Shown here: piece after piece, positions 50,288-60,965 of the stretch
Position numbering within the stretch: the first letter of the stretch is position 1
How the letters are laid out: every line of letters starts with the position of its first letter
Source: Daphnia pulex
Taxonomy: Eukaryota; Arthropoda; Branchiopoda; Diplostraca; Daphniidae
DNA length: 64,000 nt
Reading direction: 5' to 3'
Assembly: GCF_021134715.1 (NCBI RefSeq)
Contig: NC_060023.1
Span: 10,726,001-10,790,000 of the forward strand
Made by a program: the position numbers and the translations under genes
The notes under the pieces: model-generated
The model's database searches: none
Told to the model about the DNA's origin: nothing
What the model saw: only the letters and a program-made list of their open reading frames with translations

Positions 50288-50627
50288 CAAACTATGGCGT
50301 CGTGCTGCAGTTGTGTGTTGCATCGTTGATGGCTGGGTCGGCCACTGGTGTACCGATGTCTCCTGGGTATGGCGGATAATAAATTGCAACGCCGCCACCT
50401 TACTACACAAGATACGGCTCGACCAGTTTCTACACCGAGGCCCCCAAGTACTGCACCAAGGCTCTAGATTATTATCCTACTACTTATGCTGCCCTGAGCT
50501 ACTACACCGAATCCCCACAGTATTATTCTTCCCCGAGCTACAATACCAAAGGGTCGATTACTACACCGATACTCCGAAGTACCACACCACCAAGACACCG
50601 GAGAACTGCACAATTACATATCATGGG
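50288..50627 (+). pseudogene. Degenerate Tyr-rich repeat gene, second exon
   Basis: After an acceptor at 50287 the sequence encodes a second-exon start like that of the intact gene (ANYGVVLQLC, then LMAGSATGVPMSPGYGG) but meets a stop at about 50376. Downstream, YYTE/YYS-type repeats continue in shifting frames. The copy then runs directly into a CATATCATGGG|GTAAA string resembling an exon-1 end, as if units had recombined. Confidence 0.7.
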
Positions 50628-50696
50628 TAAATATTCTGTTACTTAGAGTTTTAAATATTCCAATTGCTTTTATCTAAATTTTTTACTCTGATCATT

Positions 50697-50972
50697 AAAA
50701 AGAGAGAAAAGGCGAAAGAAAACCGTCGAGTGGTCATCTTCGACACGGCAACAGTAACTGCAGTGCCAAGGCTCAGTATTACACCACAAATTATGTTGCC
50801 CCGAGACTCTACCCCAAAGCGCCTGAGTGCTATACCGAGGGCACTAATTTCTACACCACCAAGGCACCGGAGTACTACACTGCAACATACCCTGCTCCAG
50901 ATTATTACAACGAGGCTCCCCAACACTACACCACCAAGGCACTGGAGTACTACACCACTACATATCATGGTA
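50697..50972 (+). pseudogene. Degenerate Tyr-rich unit fused to 5' UTR sequence
   Basis: A 5' UTR-like start (GAAAAGGCGAAAGAAA, then GACACGGCAACAG) passes straight into Tyr-rich repeat coding sequence (AKAQYYTTNYV-type, then TTKAPEYY) with no intron. It ends in another CATATCATGG|GTAAAC string. No intact frame from a start codon is seen. Confidence 0.6.
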
Positions 50973-51033
50973 AACATTCTGTTGTGTGGAGTTTTAATAT
51001 GGCATTCCAATAAATATACTTTTCGTATGAAAG

Positions 51034-51627
51034 TAGAGGAAAGGTGAAAGAATTCAGCAGCCGAGTGAGCATCTCCGTTACAGCAACAGGAACTACCGTG
51101 CAGTATTTGTCATCAACTTCATCCTTCGTCGCATTACAAGTTTTAAATAAAGGTAAAAATTTTTCCATAGAGTTTTGAATCAACTCTACTTTTTTCTATT
51201 TGTTAATATACCGGTTCCATAATTGATTATTAATGATAAAATTTATTAATTGTCAAGTAGACTTTGGCGTCGTGCTGCTGTTGGGCGTTATATCGTTGAT
51301 GGATGGATCGACCACTGGTGTGCTGATTTCTCCTGGGTATGGCGGGCGTGAATAATCCGTAGCAACCGGTTACTACACTGGGGCCCCCAAATACTACACC
51401 ACCAAGGCTCCAGAGTATTACACCACAACTTATGCTGCCCCAATGTTACTACGCAGATGCTCCGAAGTATTCTTCTTCCTCGAGCTTCACTACCTTCACC
51501 ACGCCGCTTACTAATTAACAACGTCAACACCTACTTACTATACGAAGGTCTCCAGTACTACGCCACAAAAGCTCCTGAGTATTAAACTTGAACCTACGAT
51601 GTTCCAGCTAACTATAATAATGCTCCC
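51034..51627 (+). pseudogene. Degenerate Tyr-rich gene, first exon and broken second exon
   Basis: A 5' UTR-like segment at 51034-51150 lacks a clean ATG exon end. The second exon begins after an acceptor at 51260 (FGVVLLLGVISLM, then GSTTGVLISPGYGG) and hits a stop at about 51353. Repeat sequence continues with further stops to 51585. Confidence 0.65.
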
Positions 51628-52230
51628 ATGTATTATTCTGTTCCCAGCTACTACACCGAGGACCTAACTTGTCACACCACTGAAGCGCCCAAGTATTGCA
51701 CTACAACCTACGTTTCTCCAGCTTACACCACGAAGGGAGCGGAGTACTACACCACGAAGGGAGCGGAGTACTACACCACGAAGGGAGCGGAGTACTACAC
51801 CACGAAGGGAGCGGAGTACTACACCACGAAGGGAGCGGAGTACTACACCACGAAGGGAGCGGAGTACTACACCACGAAGGGAGCGGAGTACTACACCACG
51901 AAGGGAGCGGAGTACTACACCACGAAGGGAGCGGAGTACTACACCACGAAGGGAGCGGAGTACTACACCACGAAGGGAGCGGAGTACTACACCACGAAGG
52001 GAGCGGAGTACTACACCACGAAGGGAGCGGAGTACTACACCACGAAGGGAGCGGAGTACTACACCACGAAGGGAGCGGAGTACTACACCACGAAGGGAGC
52101 GGAGTACTACACCACGAAGGGAGCGGAGTACTACACCACGAAGGCAACCGAGTATTACACCACAAACTTCTTGCTTCCGCAACTTGCTACATGGAGGTTC
52201 CTAAATGATAGAGCCGAGACTTCCATTTGA
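51628..52230 (+). CDS. Tyr-rich repeat ORF, probably the 3' part of a decayed gene
   Basis: An open frame of 200 aa from an internal ATG (MYYSVPSYYTEDLT) through about 17 identical TTKGAEYY octapeptides to a stop at 52230. It has no signal peptide of its own and its natural upstream exon is broken, so it is either the surviving 3' end of a pseudogene or an exon used with unseen splicing. Composition matches the intact gene at 56.8-57.9 kb. A secreted structural role is inferred for the family. Confidence 0.5.
   Translation: MYYSVPSYYTEDLTCHTTEAPKYCTTTYVSPAYTTKGAEYYTTKGAEYYTTKGAEYYTTKGAEYYTTKGAEYYTTKGAEYYTTKGAEYYTTKGAEYYTTKGAEYYTTKGAEYYTTKGAEYYTTKGAEYYTTKGAEYYTTKGAEYYTTKGAEYYTTKGAEYYTTKGAEYYTTKATEYYTTNFLLPQLATWRFLNDRAETSI
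51724..52139 (+). repeat. 24-bp perfect minisatellite, about 17 copies
   Basis: The unit TACACCACGAAGGGAGCGGA plus GTAC repeats without visible change about 17 times, followed by one diverged copy. The period is a multiple of three, and the unit leaves at least four of the six frames free of stops, which explains the long overlapping ORFs on both strands here. Confidence 0.95.
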
Positions 52231-52738
52231 TTTTATTTATATTTGTCGGTTGCCTTCATGGTCATTGGCAACTCGGAATTAATTGTTGAACTTACATGAG
52301 AAAATAAAAATTTTAATGTGGGTAATTCTTTTGTAAGACTACTGGTAGTAACTTCAAGCTTGTCATCATTTCGACAGGTGTCTATTGGTGTTGGACTTCT
52401 TCAAGGCCAGTATCCTGCGCTGTGATATGTCTGTTTCATATTTTGTTGGTGACTTTTGCCTTAGTCGATCTGCATACGGACATGTTCTTGTGTTTTGACA
52501 TGTTACAAGGGCAAGTTACGAAAGAAACTTGCAACTGTTGATTTTGGTAAGTCTTATAAATAAAAGGCAAGTGGATGAACTTTGTATAAATGAAAGACTT
52601 TGAAGTTGAGAAAAATATATTGGAACAATTCCTAAACAAGACTTGGTATCAATCAAAAGACAATGAACAAAAAATTTATAAAAAGAATTGTGTTATATTG
52701 TCCCACCTCCACCCACAATTCCACCACATTTTACAATC
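52231..52738. other. Intergenic region, no gene seen
   Basis: About 500 bp of AT-rich sequence after the Tyr-rich array. An AATAAAA near 52303 could be its polyA signal. No other feature is seen. Confidence 0.4.
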
Positions 52739-52765
52739 ACATACATACATACATACATACATACA
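52739..52765. repeat. ACAT tetranucleotide microsatellite
   Basis: About six to seven tandem ACAT units directly before the MITE-like element. Confidence 0.9.
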
Positions 52766-52772
52766 CTTAAGC

Positions 52773-53042
52773 TAACCCGTTGGCTGCCACGCCATACAAC
52801 CCGTAGGTTGCACTCTACTACTCTACGCGCCACGTCTGAAGGATCCATGGCCAAGTGGGACTTGCCATTGCTGACAAGTCCGTGCTGAAAAGGGGGGGAC
52901 TTAGGTGCATTGCCTTTTAACAGGCTTGCCTTGCGGCAAAGTTTGGGCTTGGCGACTCCCCGACCCCGCGGCTTGTAAACCACGAGACCGAACAGCGCGG
53001 CCCGTGCATGGGAGAACAAAGGCGTGGCAGCCAACGGGTTAA
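52773..53042. mobile_element. MITE-like element with piggyBac-type termini
   Basis: Terminal inverted repeats TAACCCGTTGGCTGCCACGCC at 52773 and its reverse complement ending at 53041 flank about 270 bp with no ORF. The right end reads GGG then TTAA; the left reads CTAA then CCC, one base from TTAA. A TTAA target with CCC/GGG ends is typical of piggyBac transposons, so this looks like a non-autonomous derivative. Superfamily assignment is inferred. Confidence 0.75.
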
Positions 53043-53381
53043 CTAACACTAACACAAACGCAATAATACCAACAATACGATGATCCACGTTGATGACGAG
53101 TCTCGGTGTCGGTCGCGATTCCACCGAGTTTCGTTCTCACCAGTAGCAGGGGCATCATCCGACGTAGATCGGTGACGACTGTTAAAGATGAGAAAATCCA
53201 TCTTCTCGACGTCTCCTCTGCATTACCTGAATTAAGAGAAAACAATTCTTATTAAGTGACATGCCAATAAAAGTTACATAATACATATAGGCACATTGAA
53301 CTGGTTTTTTAGCTCAAAGATTTAAAAATGCAATTTTTTAAACTTAAAATCAAGCTTGCCATATTGAGAACTACACACAGA

Positions 53382-53768
53382 ACAAAGCTCACTTGCTAAT
53401 CTAAAAAAAAAATTCCGGAAGTAGACCGGAAGTAACCACAGCGCCTCAACCATTGAGCTGTCATCAAATTAAACCACATATTCGTGATCTCCATGAAATT
53501 TGGGGTCGATTAGATGTGATTTAAACGAAATCCAAAATTTGGCCAAAATCGAGAATTTTCCTGAACTATAGTTCAGGAAAATTTTCGAAACCGGAAGTAC
53601 GAAAACGTAAAAAATATAACATGAACTTTACTACAAATTTTACGAGGATCACGAATATGTGGTTCTTTTGCTCCTCAAATGAATATTTACTGAACTACAG
53701 ACTGAAATGAGCAAACCGGAAGTAGAAAAAAAAAGCAAAATATCGAAAATTTAACAAGTGAGCTTTGT
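53382..53768. mobile_element. Fold-back MITE-like element
   Basis: Terminal inverted repeats ACAAAGCTCACTTGCTAA (53382-53399) and TTAACAAGTGAGCTTTGT (53751-53768) flank 387 bp. Inside, CCACATATTCGTGATC on the left (about 53473) pairs with GATCACGAATATGTGG on the right (about 53648), and a near-perfect 38-bp palindrome sits at the centre (53550-53587). The unit CCGGAAGTA recurs four times. No ORF and no clear target-site duplication. Confidence 0.75.
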
Positions 53769-56700
53769 TGCTGGCATAGTAATCGTCAGTTATCACTAAA
53801 TATTTCAACAAAATAACTGCCAATAAATGTTTAAAGAGATGTTGAAAGTAACTGAAACTGACTGTTTTGACAGCTGCAAATTATCAAAAAGCCATCTAGC
53901 GCTAAAAAAAGAAACTTCCAAGTAAAAGTTCGTTGGCGCGTAAAATGACCTGATTTTGGAAACTATTACACAGCTAACGCAACTAGACTATTGATAGATA
54001 ACCTACGAAAATAAGTCAATTGTTGGGTACCTGGGCATAATCCCGTGGTCTGCAGGTGTGTAACAGCGGTCGGAAGCGATCACTGAAGTGGTCCAGAAAC
54101 TCGCCAAGTCGCCAGTGAAGTACAACAAATTGTGTTTAGAAGCAGTGAAGCTAGATGAGCGTGCGTCGCGAAGATAAGGATGTTGGTGGAAGTCCCTCTT
54201 CCGTCATGGACAAAGGTCAGCATTTGCACAAGAATCTTCGTGCCAGGACAGCACGATTCCGAAAGTAGCTGCGTGCTCTGTAAAAACAAATGTTTTACAT
54301 TAATGAAAATATAACAATGAATAAAGCATATAAATCTTTACCTTTTATAAGAAATACACTGAAATGTTCATGATAAGAACAGGAAGAGAGAAGAAACCGT
54401 AAAAATGGAATTCACAGCAACCAACAGCATAACTCCACATGATGAGATAAACTTCCTGTTGCTAAAGAAAGTGTTATGATTTATTGCAGTAGCGTGGTGA
54501 TATTGTGTATTGTTGCTTACCTTTATCATCCAGATGATTGACTTTCATCAAGCAGATCTGGTACATATATGGCAGGTCACTTCACACTCTTCATGTCTCT
54601 GAAACTCTAGGTAGCAATGGGACAAGGAAATTCTCTACATTATTTACAAATTTATACGAATTTAGAAATAAAACTCTACCTATCCCTCAGCTGGGTTGTC
54701 TTCTAACCAGAAGTAGAAACAGTCATAATAACAAACATGCTGTAGCAGGGTATGCCACCAAAATTGCGAGATTCAGAAAAGATCCTATGGTTTATGAGCA
54801 AGAATACCTGTTATATGAAAATCTGAATTTTAATGGTCTTGTAGCAGTAATGGGGAAATACCTTATTTCGGCACATTGGTATTCCACTATATGTGTGCTT
54901 CAAACATGAGTTTTAGGCTTTAGACAGCATGAGGATCTAATGGATGGAAATTGACTGAGCGATAAGTCAACCTGTTGGAATGACAGTATGCATCTAGAAT
55001 TTGAAGAAATAAGTTGGTACACTATAAAAATAAGAAAACTAGGTCAAGATAAACCTACATTAGATACGAAGTTCAATATTTGGTATTTGAAATCACAGGA
55101 ATATAAGTATAAATTAGCAACAATTTGTTTCGCTCATTCGCCTCGTTTCACCATGAAAAAACAACATGGGCGACACTGGCGACATCTAGTAATGAGTTTT
55201 GAATCTTAAGTTTGTTACACTGTCAGTCAGTCACAGACAGACATGACATTAACGTCGTAACTTTCATAAGTTACTTAAAAAGTTTAACAGCAGAGATCGG
55301 GTAACAAGTCAAATGTTTTTAAGTAATAGATAAAACAATCGTTAGCTAATGATTCTTACTGCATTCTTGACTAAATGTTTTCAGGTAATTTCAGCTGAAG
55401 TTTTCATGTACCTGGCCAACTAGGTGCTCGTGACAATAGAAATGAAATGGTCTAATCCAATAACATTTGCATGCCCACAACATTAAGTCTTCTGAAGCAA
55501 AATAATTTCTGTTGCAAGATAGTTATTTTACCAAAATTATTTTTATTTGCTGTGTTCTTTAAGGCAATAATGTTCACATTAATTTTTCCCTTTCAAGTTG
55601 TAAATTTTCAAGATATTGATGCCTTCGCCAGATCCCATTCTTTGTTGCTATCAGTTTTGCAGACAACAGCAAGAAAATGCTGCTACTCAAGATTTTATGG
55701 TGACCAACACTTTGTTCTAATTTAGGACAATGTAAGATTGATTGATTTGAGGTATTTCTTTCTGTCACTTCAATATGTTTTGAAAATTATATCTAAATTT
55801 ACTCTCCTTTCAGGGTTATCCCTCTTTGCCACTGTTATAGTTGTTTGGAAACCGACAAGAGATTGCTGGAATTGAAGACTGATAATTTGTGTAGATTTAG
55901 ATAAATTAAAAGTGCATACCTGGGCTCCCTTCTTTTCTGTGGCCCCGTTTCCCTAACTAACCACTAACCAACGCCCGCCGGTGGTCACTCACCCGCTGTG
56001 ATAACCAAGAGGAGGGGAGGGCTCTGGTCGAACGGTGACTTGGAAGGGCGCATGATCTTATGAAAGCTTTTGGAGGGTCATGAGCCTAACCCGGAAGCCT
56101 ACTATGACTATATCTCTCCAGTCAAACTGGCCTCGTACTACTCTCTTCTTCACTGGCCAGGTAATCTCCCTGGGCACAGTTAGGGCAGTGTCACCTTCTG
56201 TCGTGATTGATTGCACTTCCAAGTTGGCAAAGTATAGCGATTTACATTTACGGACAGTGATTATTTCATGCTCGCTGGACATTCAAGAAATTGCAATCAT
56301 CTATTGTCATACAATTTTCTAGATATTGTACCTACGTAGTGCTGGGAGTGATGGACAATTTGAAAATATTTCTTAAACGTTTGCATTCCATTGTTTTTTA
56401 TGCTGGTATAAATTACAAATTTTACAACATTATTTTCCATGTACATATTTGTTACATGTTAAAAATACTAAACTTCTGCTATTAACTAATAAAAATTTAG
56501 TCAACACTAAACATTACGTCTCTCACGTAACTTACCCTGGAAATGAAGTTAGTTCAAGCATCAGAATATGACCGAATGCAGATCGACTAGAGTAATAATT
56601 ACATCCCATATGACGCAGGAAAGATCCAACAAAAATTAGAACACGTCGCAATGTCAAAGGGCTTGAAGGTAGCAAGAGAAGAGAACACATAAATATATTA

Positions 56701-56804
56701 CCCGCATTAAAAAAATTTATTTTCTCATTAAATATCAACAATTAATTCCCATTGACTAGTAACTACTAAGATATTTTAAGATAATTTATAAAATTAAATC
56801 GGCT
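53769..56804. other. Intergenic region, no secure gene
   Basis: About 3 kb. ORFs at 54538-54909, 54988-55209 and 55471-55725 are open by chance as far as I can judge; none has a recognisable domain or good splice context. A GC-richer patch at about 55970-56180 differs from its AT-rich surroundings and may be an old insertion. Confidence 0.4.
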
Positions 56805-58016
56805 CTAGTATTTAGGAGCTTCCCTGTAATAAGTTGGAGAAGCGTAGGTCGTGGCGTAATATTCAGGTGCCTTAGTGGTGTAGTAACTTGAGGTAGAGTA
56901 ATACTTCGGAGCTTCGGTGTAGTAGGTCGGAGCAGCGTAAGTAGTGCTATAATACTCAGGTGCCTTGGTAGTGTAGTACTTGGGGGCCTCGGTGTAGTAA
57001 ACAGGAGCCTCTCTTTGGTAGTAGCTTGGAGCAGAGTAATACTTGGGTTCCTCGGTGTAGTAGACTGGAGTAGCGTACGTGGTTGTGTAATATTCGGCCT
57101 TTTCGTTGTAGTACTTGGTAGCCTCGGTGTAGTAGCTAGATGGAGCGTAGGTTGTAGAGTAGTAAACTGGAGCCTCGGTGTAGTAGCTGGGTGCAGAGTA
57201 GTACTTCGGAGCATCGGTGTAGTAAGTTGGGGCATACGTTGTCGGGTAGTACTCCGGTGCCTTGGTGGTGTAGTACTTAGGAGCCTCGGTGTAGTAGCTT
57301 GGAGCAGCATACGTAGTCGTGTAGTACTCCGGAGCCTTGGTGTAGTACTCGGGCTCTTTGGTGATGTAGCTCGGGGCAGAGTAATACTTCGGAGCTTCGG
57401 TGTAGTAGCTCAGGGCAGCATACGTTGTGGTGTAATACTCTGGAGCCTTGGTGGTGTAGTACTTGGTCGCCTCGGTGTAGTATTCAGCCGCTTTGGTGGT
57501 GTAATAAGTTGGAACCTCGGTGTAGTAGCTAGGAGCTGAGTAATACTTGGGAGCCTCGGTGTAGTAGGATGGGGCAGCATACGTGTAGTACTCCGGTGAC
57601 TTGGTGGTATAGTACTTGGGGGCCTCAGTGTAGTACTCAGGATCTTTGGTGATGTAGCTCGGGGCAGCATAAGTTGCGGTGTAATACTCTGGAGCCTTGG
57701 TGGTGTAGTACTTTGGGGCCTCAGTGTAATAACCGGTTGTTGCATATGTTGTTGTTGTGTAGTAAGGCGGCGGCGTTGCGGTTTGGTATGCGCCATACCC
57801 AGGAGACATCGGTACACCAGTGGTCGACCCAGCCATCAGCGATACAACACCCAACAGCAGCACGACGCCATAATTATCTAAACAAATTTAAACAATTAAT
57901 AAATTTAAATTTGACCATTAATATACAACAATAACCGGCATATTAAAATATAGAAAATTAAATAGAAATTGCTACAAAATTCATGTAAAAAAAAAACAAA
58001 AAGAATATTTACTCAT
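56805..58016 (-). CDS. Secreted Tyr/Thr-rich repeat protein
   Basis: Two exons on the minus strand: a four-base coding first exon, 58016-58013 (ATG A), and 57877-56805, 358 aa in all. The signal peptide is MNNYGVVLLLGVVSLMAGST. The rest is imperfect repeats of YYTEAPKYY, TTKAPEYY and TTYAAPSYY, very rich in Tyr, Thr, Pro and Ala, with no Cys in the repeats. This resembles secreted structural proteins in which Tyr can be crosslinked (cuticle, eggshell or adhesive), but the role is inferred. The first exon and promoter match those of the decayed array at 49.6-52.2 kb in inverted orientation. This is the only copy with an intact frame from the start codon. Confidence 0.85.
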
Positions 58017-58100
58017 GGTTGAGAACTGATAATACGACGATGAAGGCAGTTGGTGGCAGATAGTGCACTGCAGATGTTGCCGTGACGGAGATCCTCAGTC

Positions 58101-58262
58101 GACTGATTTCTTTCGCCTTTTCTCTCGCCTTTTATACGACTTTTTCTCACCCCTCCTCTTAAGCCTTGCGGTTATTCTACCTTTTTGATAATAATGCAAC
58201 ACGTGTCGTTCTCACCAAACCTCTACACCACTGCACGATTCTCACCCAACCTCTACACCACC
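58101..58262 (-). promoter_or_regulatory. Promoter of the intact Tyr-rich gene
   Basis: On the minus strand the element GTGGTGTAGAGGTTGGGTGA occurs twice (58262-58239 and, with one change, 58231-58208). It is followed by ACCGCAAGGCTTAAGAGGAG, TATAAAA (58136-58130) and the initiator TCAGTC (58106-58101). TATA-to-initiator spacing is about 31 bp. The block is nearly the same as the plus-strand block at 49571-49911. Confidence 0.75.
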
Positions 58263-59064
58263 GCATTGACAGTTTTACATAATGTTACCACCGACCTTCA
58301 TGCGTGAAGGACATGCAAAATGGCCGACCCGTCTGCAGGTTGACTTTGGGGATCGTTCTGACGCGTCTCATCCACCAACACTCTTGGCAACACTCTTGGC
58401 CAGCATCTACAATAGCAAAACAAAGCAACAACAAATTATGTTTTTTTTTGTTGCAAACAGTCCATCACTAGGAATTCAGAACTCTAGTCAAATTTGATGT
58501 CAGCTCTGTCCACTCCCCCCTCCCCGTCCCAAAATGCATCGCCCTGGATCTCTTCGGGAAATTTGCTTAGCTCTTTTATAGCTGTCCCGGAATATTTGCG
58601 ATGTAATCCGAGTAGCTAAAATATGGAGCCGATATTATCGTCGTTATAAGTTGATGTGAATCCGTCTCCCGCTAGCTCTTGACTCTTCTACAATTAACCA
58701 TTGATATGATCAAGAAACGAGCGCATAACACAGCGGTTATATACCTCCCAATTAAAATTAATGATACTGGAAATTTGAATTATTTTAAGGGTGGGGACCT
58801 TCTGTTTACGGTTTTGAATTTGATGGGCCTCTGCATTACACTATTATTTTAATCGGTAGATGGCGAAAATATATCTTACAAATTGACAATTGCAGTGCAG
58901 ACGAAAATCCCATTCACAATTTCACAAGATAAGCACGTGTTTGTGAAGAAACACAGATTTGCTTCACTATAATCATTGACAAAGTTTGCTTTAAAGGTAT
59001 TTCAGACTGAAAATAGTATGATTGTTAAGTTGATATAAACACATACCCTTTTTTTCAGGCGAAG
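58263..59064. other. Divergent intergenic region, Tyr-rich gene and GRWD1
   Basis: About 800 bp between the minus-strand Tyr-rich promoter and the plus-strand GRWD1 start. A short T run lies near 58441. A splice acceptor-like CTTTTTTTCAGGCGAAG just before the GRWD1 ATG suggests an upstream 5' UTR exon in this stretch. Confidence 0.45.
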
Positions 59065-60908
59065 ATGAGCGATAAAGAGGAAGCGATGGATGACGGCGTT
59101 CGTGTCAATGACGAAGAAATGAAGGCCGATGATGATGATGACAGTGAGAACTATGAGGAAAATGACAGTGACGCAGAAGAAGAGGACGACGAAGATAGCC
59201 AAGACGAAGAGGAAGCAGGGGAAGAAGATGAGAATGAGGGCCCACAACAAACTTACTTACCAGGAAAACCCTTGGAGGAAGGAGAAGAACTTGTTTGTGA
59301 TGAAAATGCCTATCTCATGTTTCATCAAGCTAATACAGGTATTTACTCAACTTTTAGTCTATTATAGCTGTTTTACACAGTATATTTGTTTAGGTGCTCC
59401 TTGTCTTAGTTTTGACATCATCCCCGATGGCTTGGGAAGTGAGCGCACTGATTTTCCACACACCGCTTATCTGCTATCTGGAACCCAAGCATCCACAGAC
59501 TTCACTAACCGTCTTATTGTTATGAAAATGTCAAACATGCAAAAGACTCAACCTGAATCTGACAGTGAAGACAGTGATGATGACGATGATGAAAATGTGA
59601 TGAAACCGGATCTTGAGTGTGCAATTATCCACCATCAGGGTTCTGTGAACAGAGTCAGGGTAAAAATCAAATATGCTCCTTTTCAAAATCATGTAATTTA
59701 ATTAAATTCTTTTCAGATGTGTGTTGTTGGAGACAAACCATTAGCAGCTTCATGGTCTGAAACAGGCAAAGTATTTTTATGGGATCTAACTCACCCTTTG
59801 AAAGCTGTTAATGATCCAGTTTTGCTGAGGAACTATGTTGAAAATAAAGAGAGTCCCAGACCACTTTTCACTTTCAAAGGTAAATTCATTTATTCTAACT
59901 ACGAGAATGAGTTTTTTCTATTTTTTAAATATCTTAGGTCATACCACGGAAGGGTTTGCAATGGATTGGTCTACACCCATGCCTGGTGTTTTGGCCACGG
60001 GTGATTGCAAAAAGAACATCCACATTTGGAAACCAAGTGAAGGTGGTCTTTGGGCTGTAGATCAGCGTCCTCTCATTGGTCATGATGCATCTGTTGAAGA
60101 TTTGCAGTGGTCACCTAATGAACCTAATGTTCTCGCGTCTTGTTCCGTCGATCGCAGGTAAACCTTTTAAAAAATGGAAGTTCTATTAAAATTTATCTTT
60201 AATATTAACTGGATCATCTTAATGCAGTATTCGTATTTGGGATACACGAGTTCAGCCAAGTAAAGCGTGCATGCTCGCCGCAATCAATGCCCACGAAAAT
60301 GACATCAATGTTATCAATTGGAACAAGAAGGAACCTTTCATTCTGTCCGGAGGTGACGATGGAAAGCTGCACGTATGGGATTTACGACAATTTCAGGTAC
60401 TTGCAATCAACCAAATCATTACCAATGCTCTACCTTTCATGGTCTCTTTCGTTTTCTAGTCGAGCACACCTGTTGCAACTTTCAAGCATCATACTGCACC
60501 AATCACTTCGGTAGAATGGTAAGTTGGGGAAAGGAAAAATGTAACAATAAAGTCAGCTGTGTTAATAATATGTTTTTCAAATGTAGGCACCCAACAGACT
60601 CTACCGTATTTGCATCGGCAGGAGCTGACGATCAGATTGCTTTATGGGATTTGGCTCTGGAGAAAGACGAAGAAACTGCGATTGTAGATCCTGAACTTGC
60701 TGTAAGTAAAATATTTTTCGCCCAAAGAAACACATCCACCTTCATTGACTCTGTATATTTTTTTCTGCAGGACTTAGCACCACAATTACTGTTTATCCAT
60801 CAGGGACAGAAGGAAATTAAAGAACTGCACTGGCATCCGCAAATTCCTGGCATGATTATCAGCACAGCTATAACTGGTTTCAATATATTCAAAACTATAA
60901 GCGTGTGA
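59065..60908 (+). CDS. GRWD1: Glutamate-rich WD repeat protein 1
   Basis: Nuclear/nucleolar WD40 protein (yeast Rrb1) that chaperones ribosomal protein L3 in ribosome biogenesis. Eight exons: 59065-59338, 59394-59659, 59717-59879, 59938-60157, 60228-60396, 60460-60518, 60587-60701, 60771-60908, 467 aa (human 446). The N-terminus is a long Asp/Glu tract, the family hallmark. Then come [14 protein letters not shown], a second acidic stretch, and WD repeats visible as [52 protein letters not shown] and [15 protein letters not shown]. The C-terminus [20 protein letters not shown] ending FKTISV is diagnostic. Phases agree throughout. Its stop lies 57 bp from the PMS2 stop on the other strand. Confidence 0.96.
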
Positions 60909-60965
60909 GAGTGGTAGAAAATCTATGTACTAATGACACGTTGATATATAAATTTGCCCAATGAA

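Noticed and set aside
51664-52208. Overlapping ORFs in other frames across the 24-bp minisatellite
   Set aside because: They are open only because the repeat unit lacks stops in those frames. The Tyr-rich frame matches the intact family member.
54538-54909. 123-aa plus-strand ORF
   Set aside because: No domain, no signal peptide, no convincing splice context; likely chance in AT-rich DNA.
56786-57817. Other-frame ORFs over the Tyr-rich gene on both strands
   Set aside because: Shadows of the repeat-coding sequence; only one frame has a signal peptide and the known repeat.
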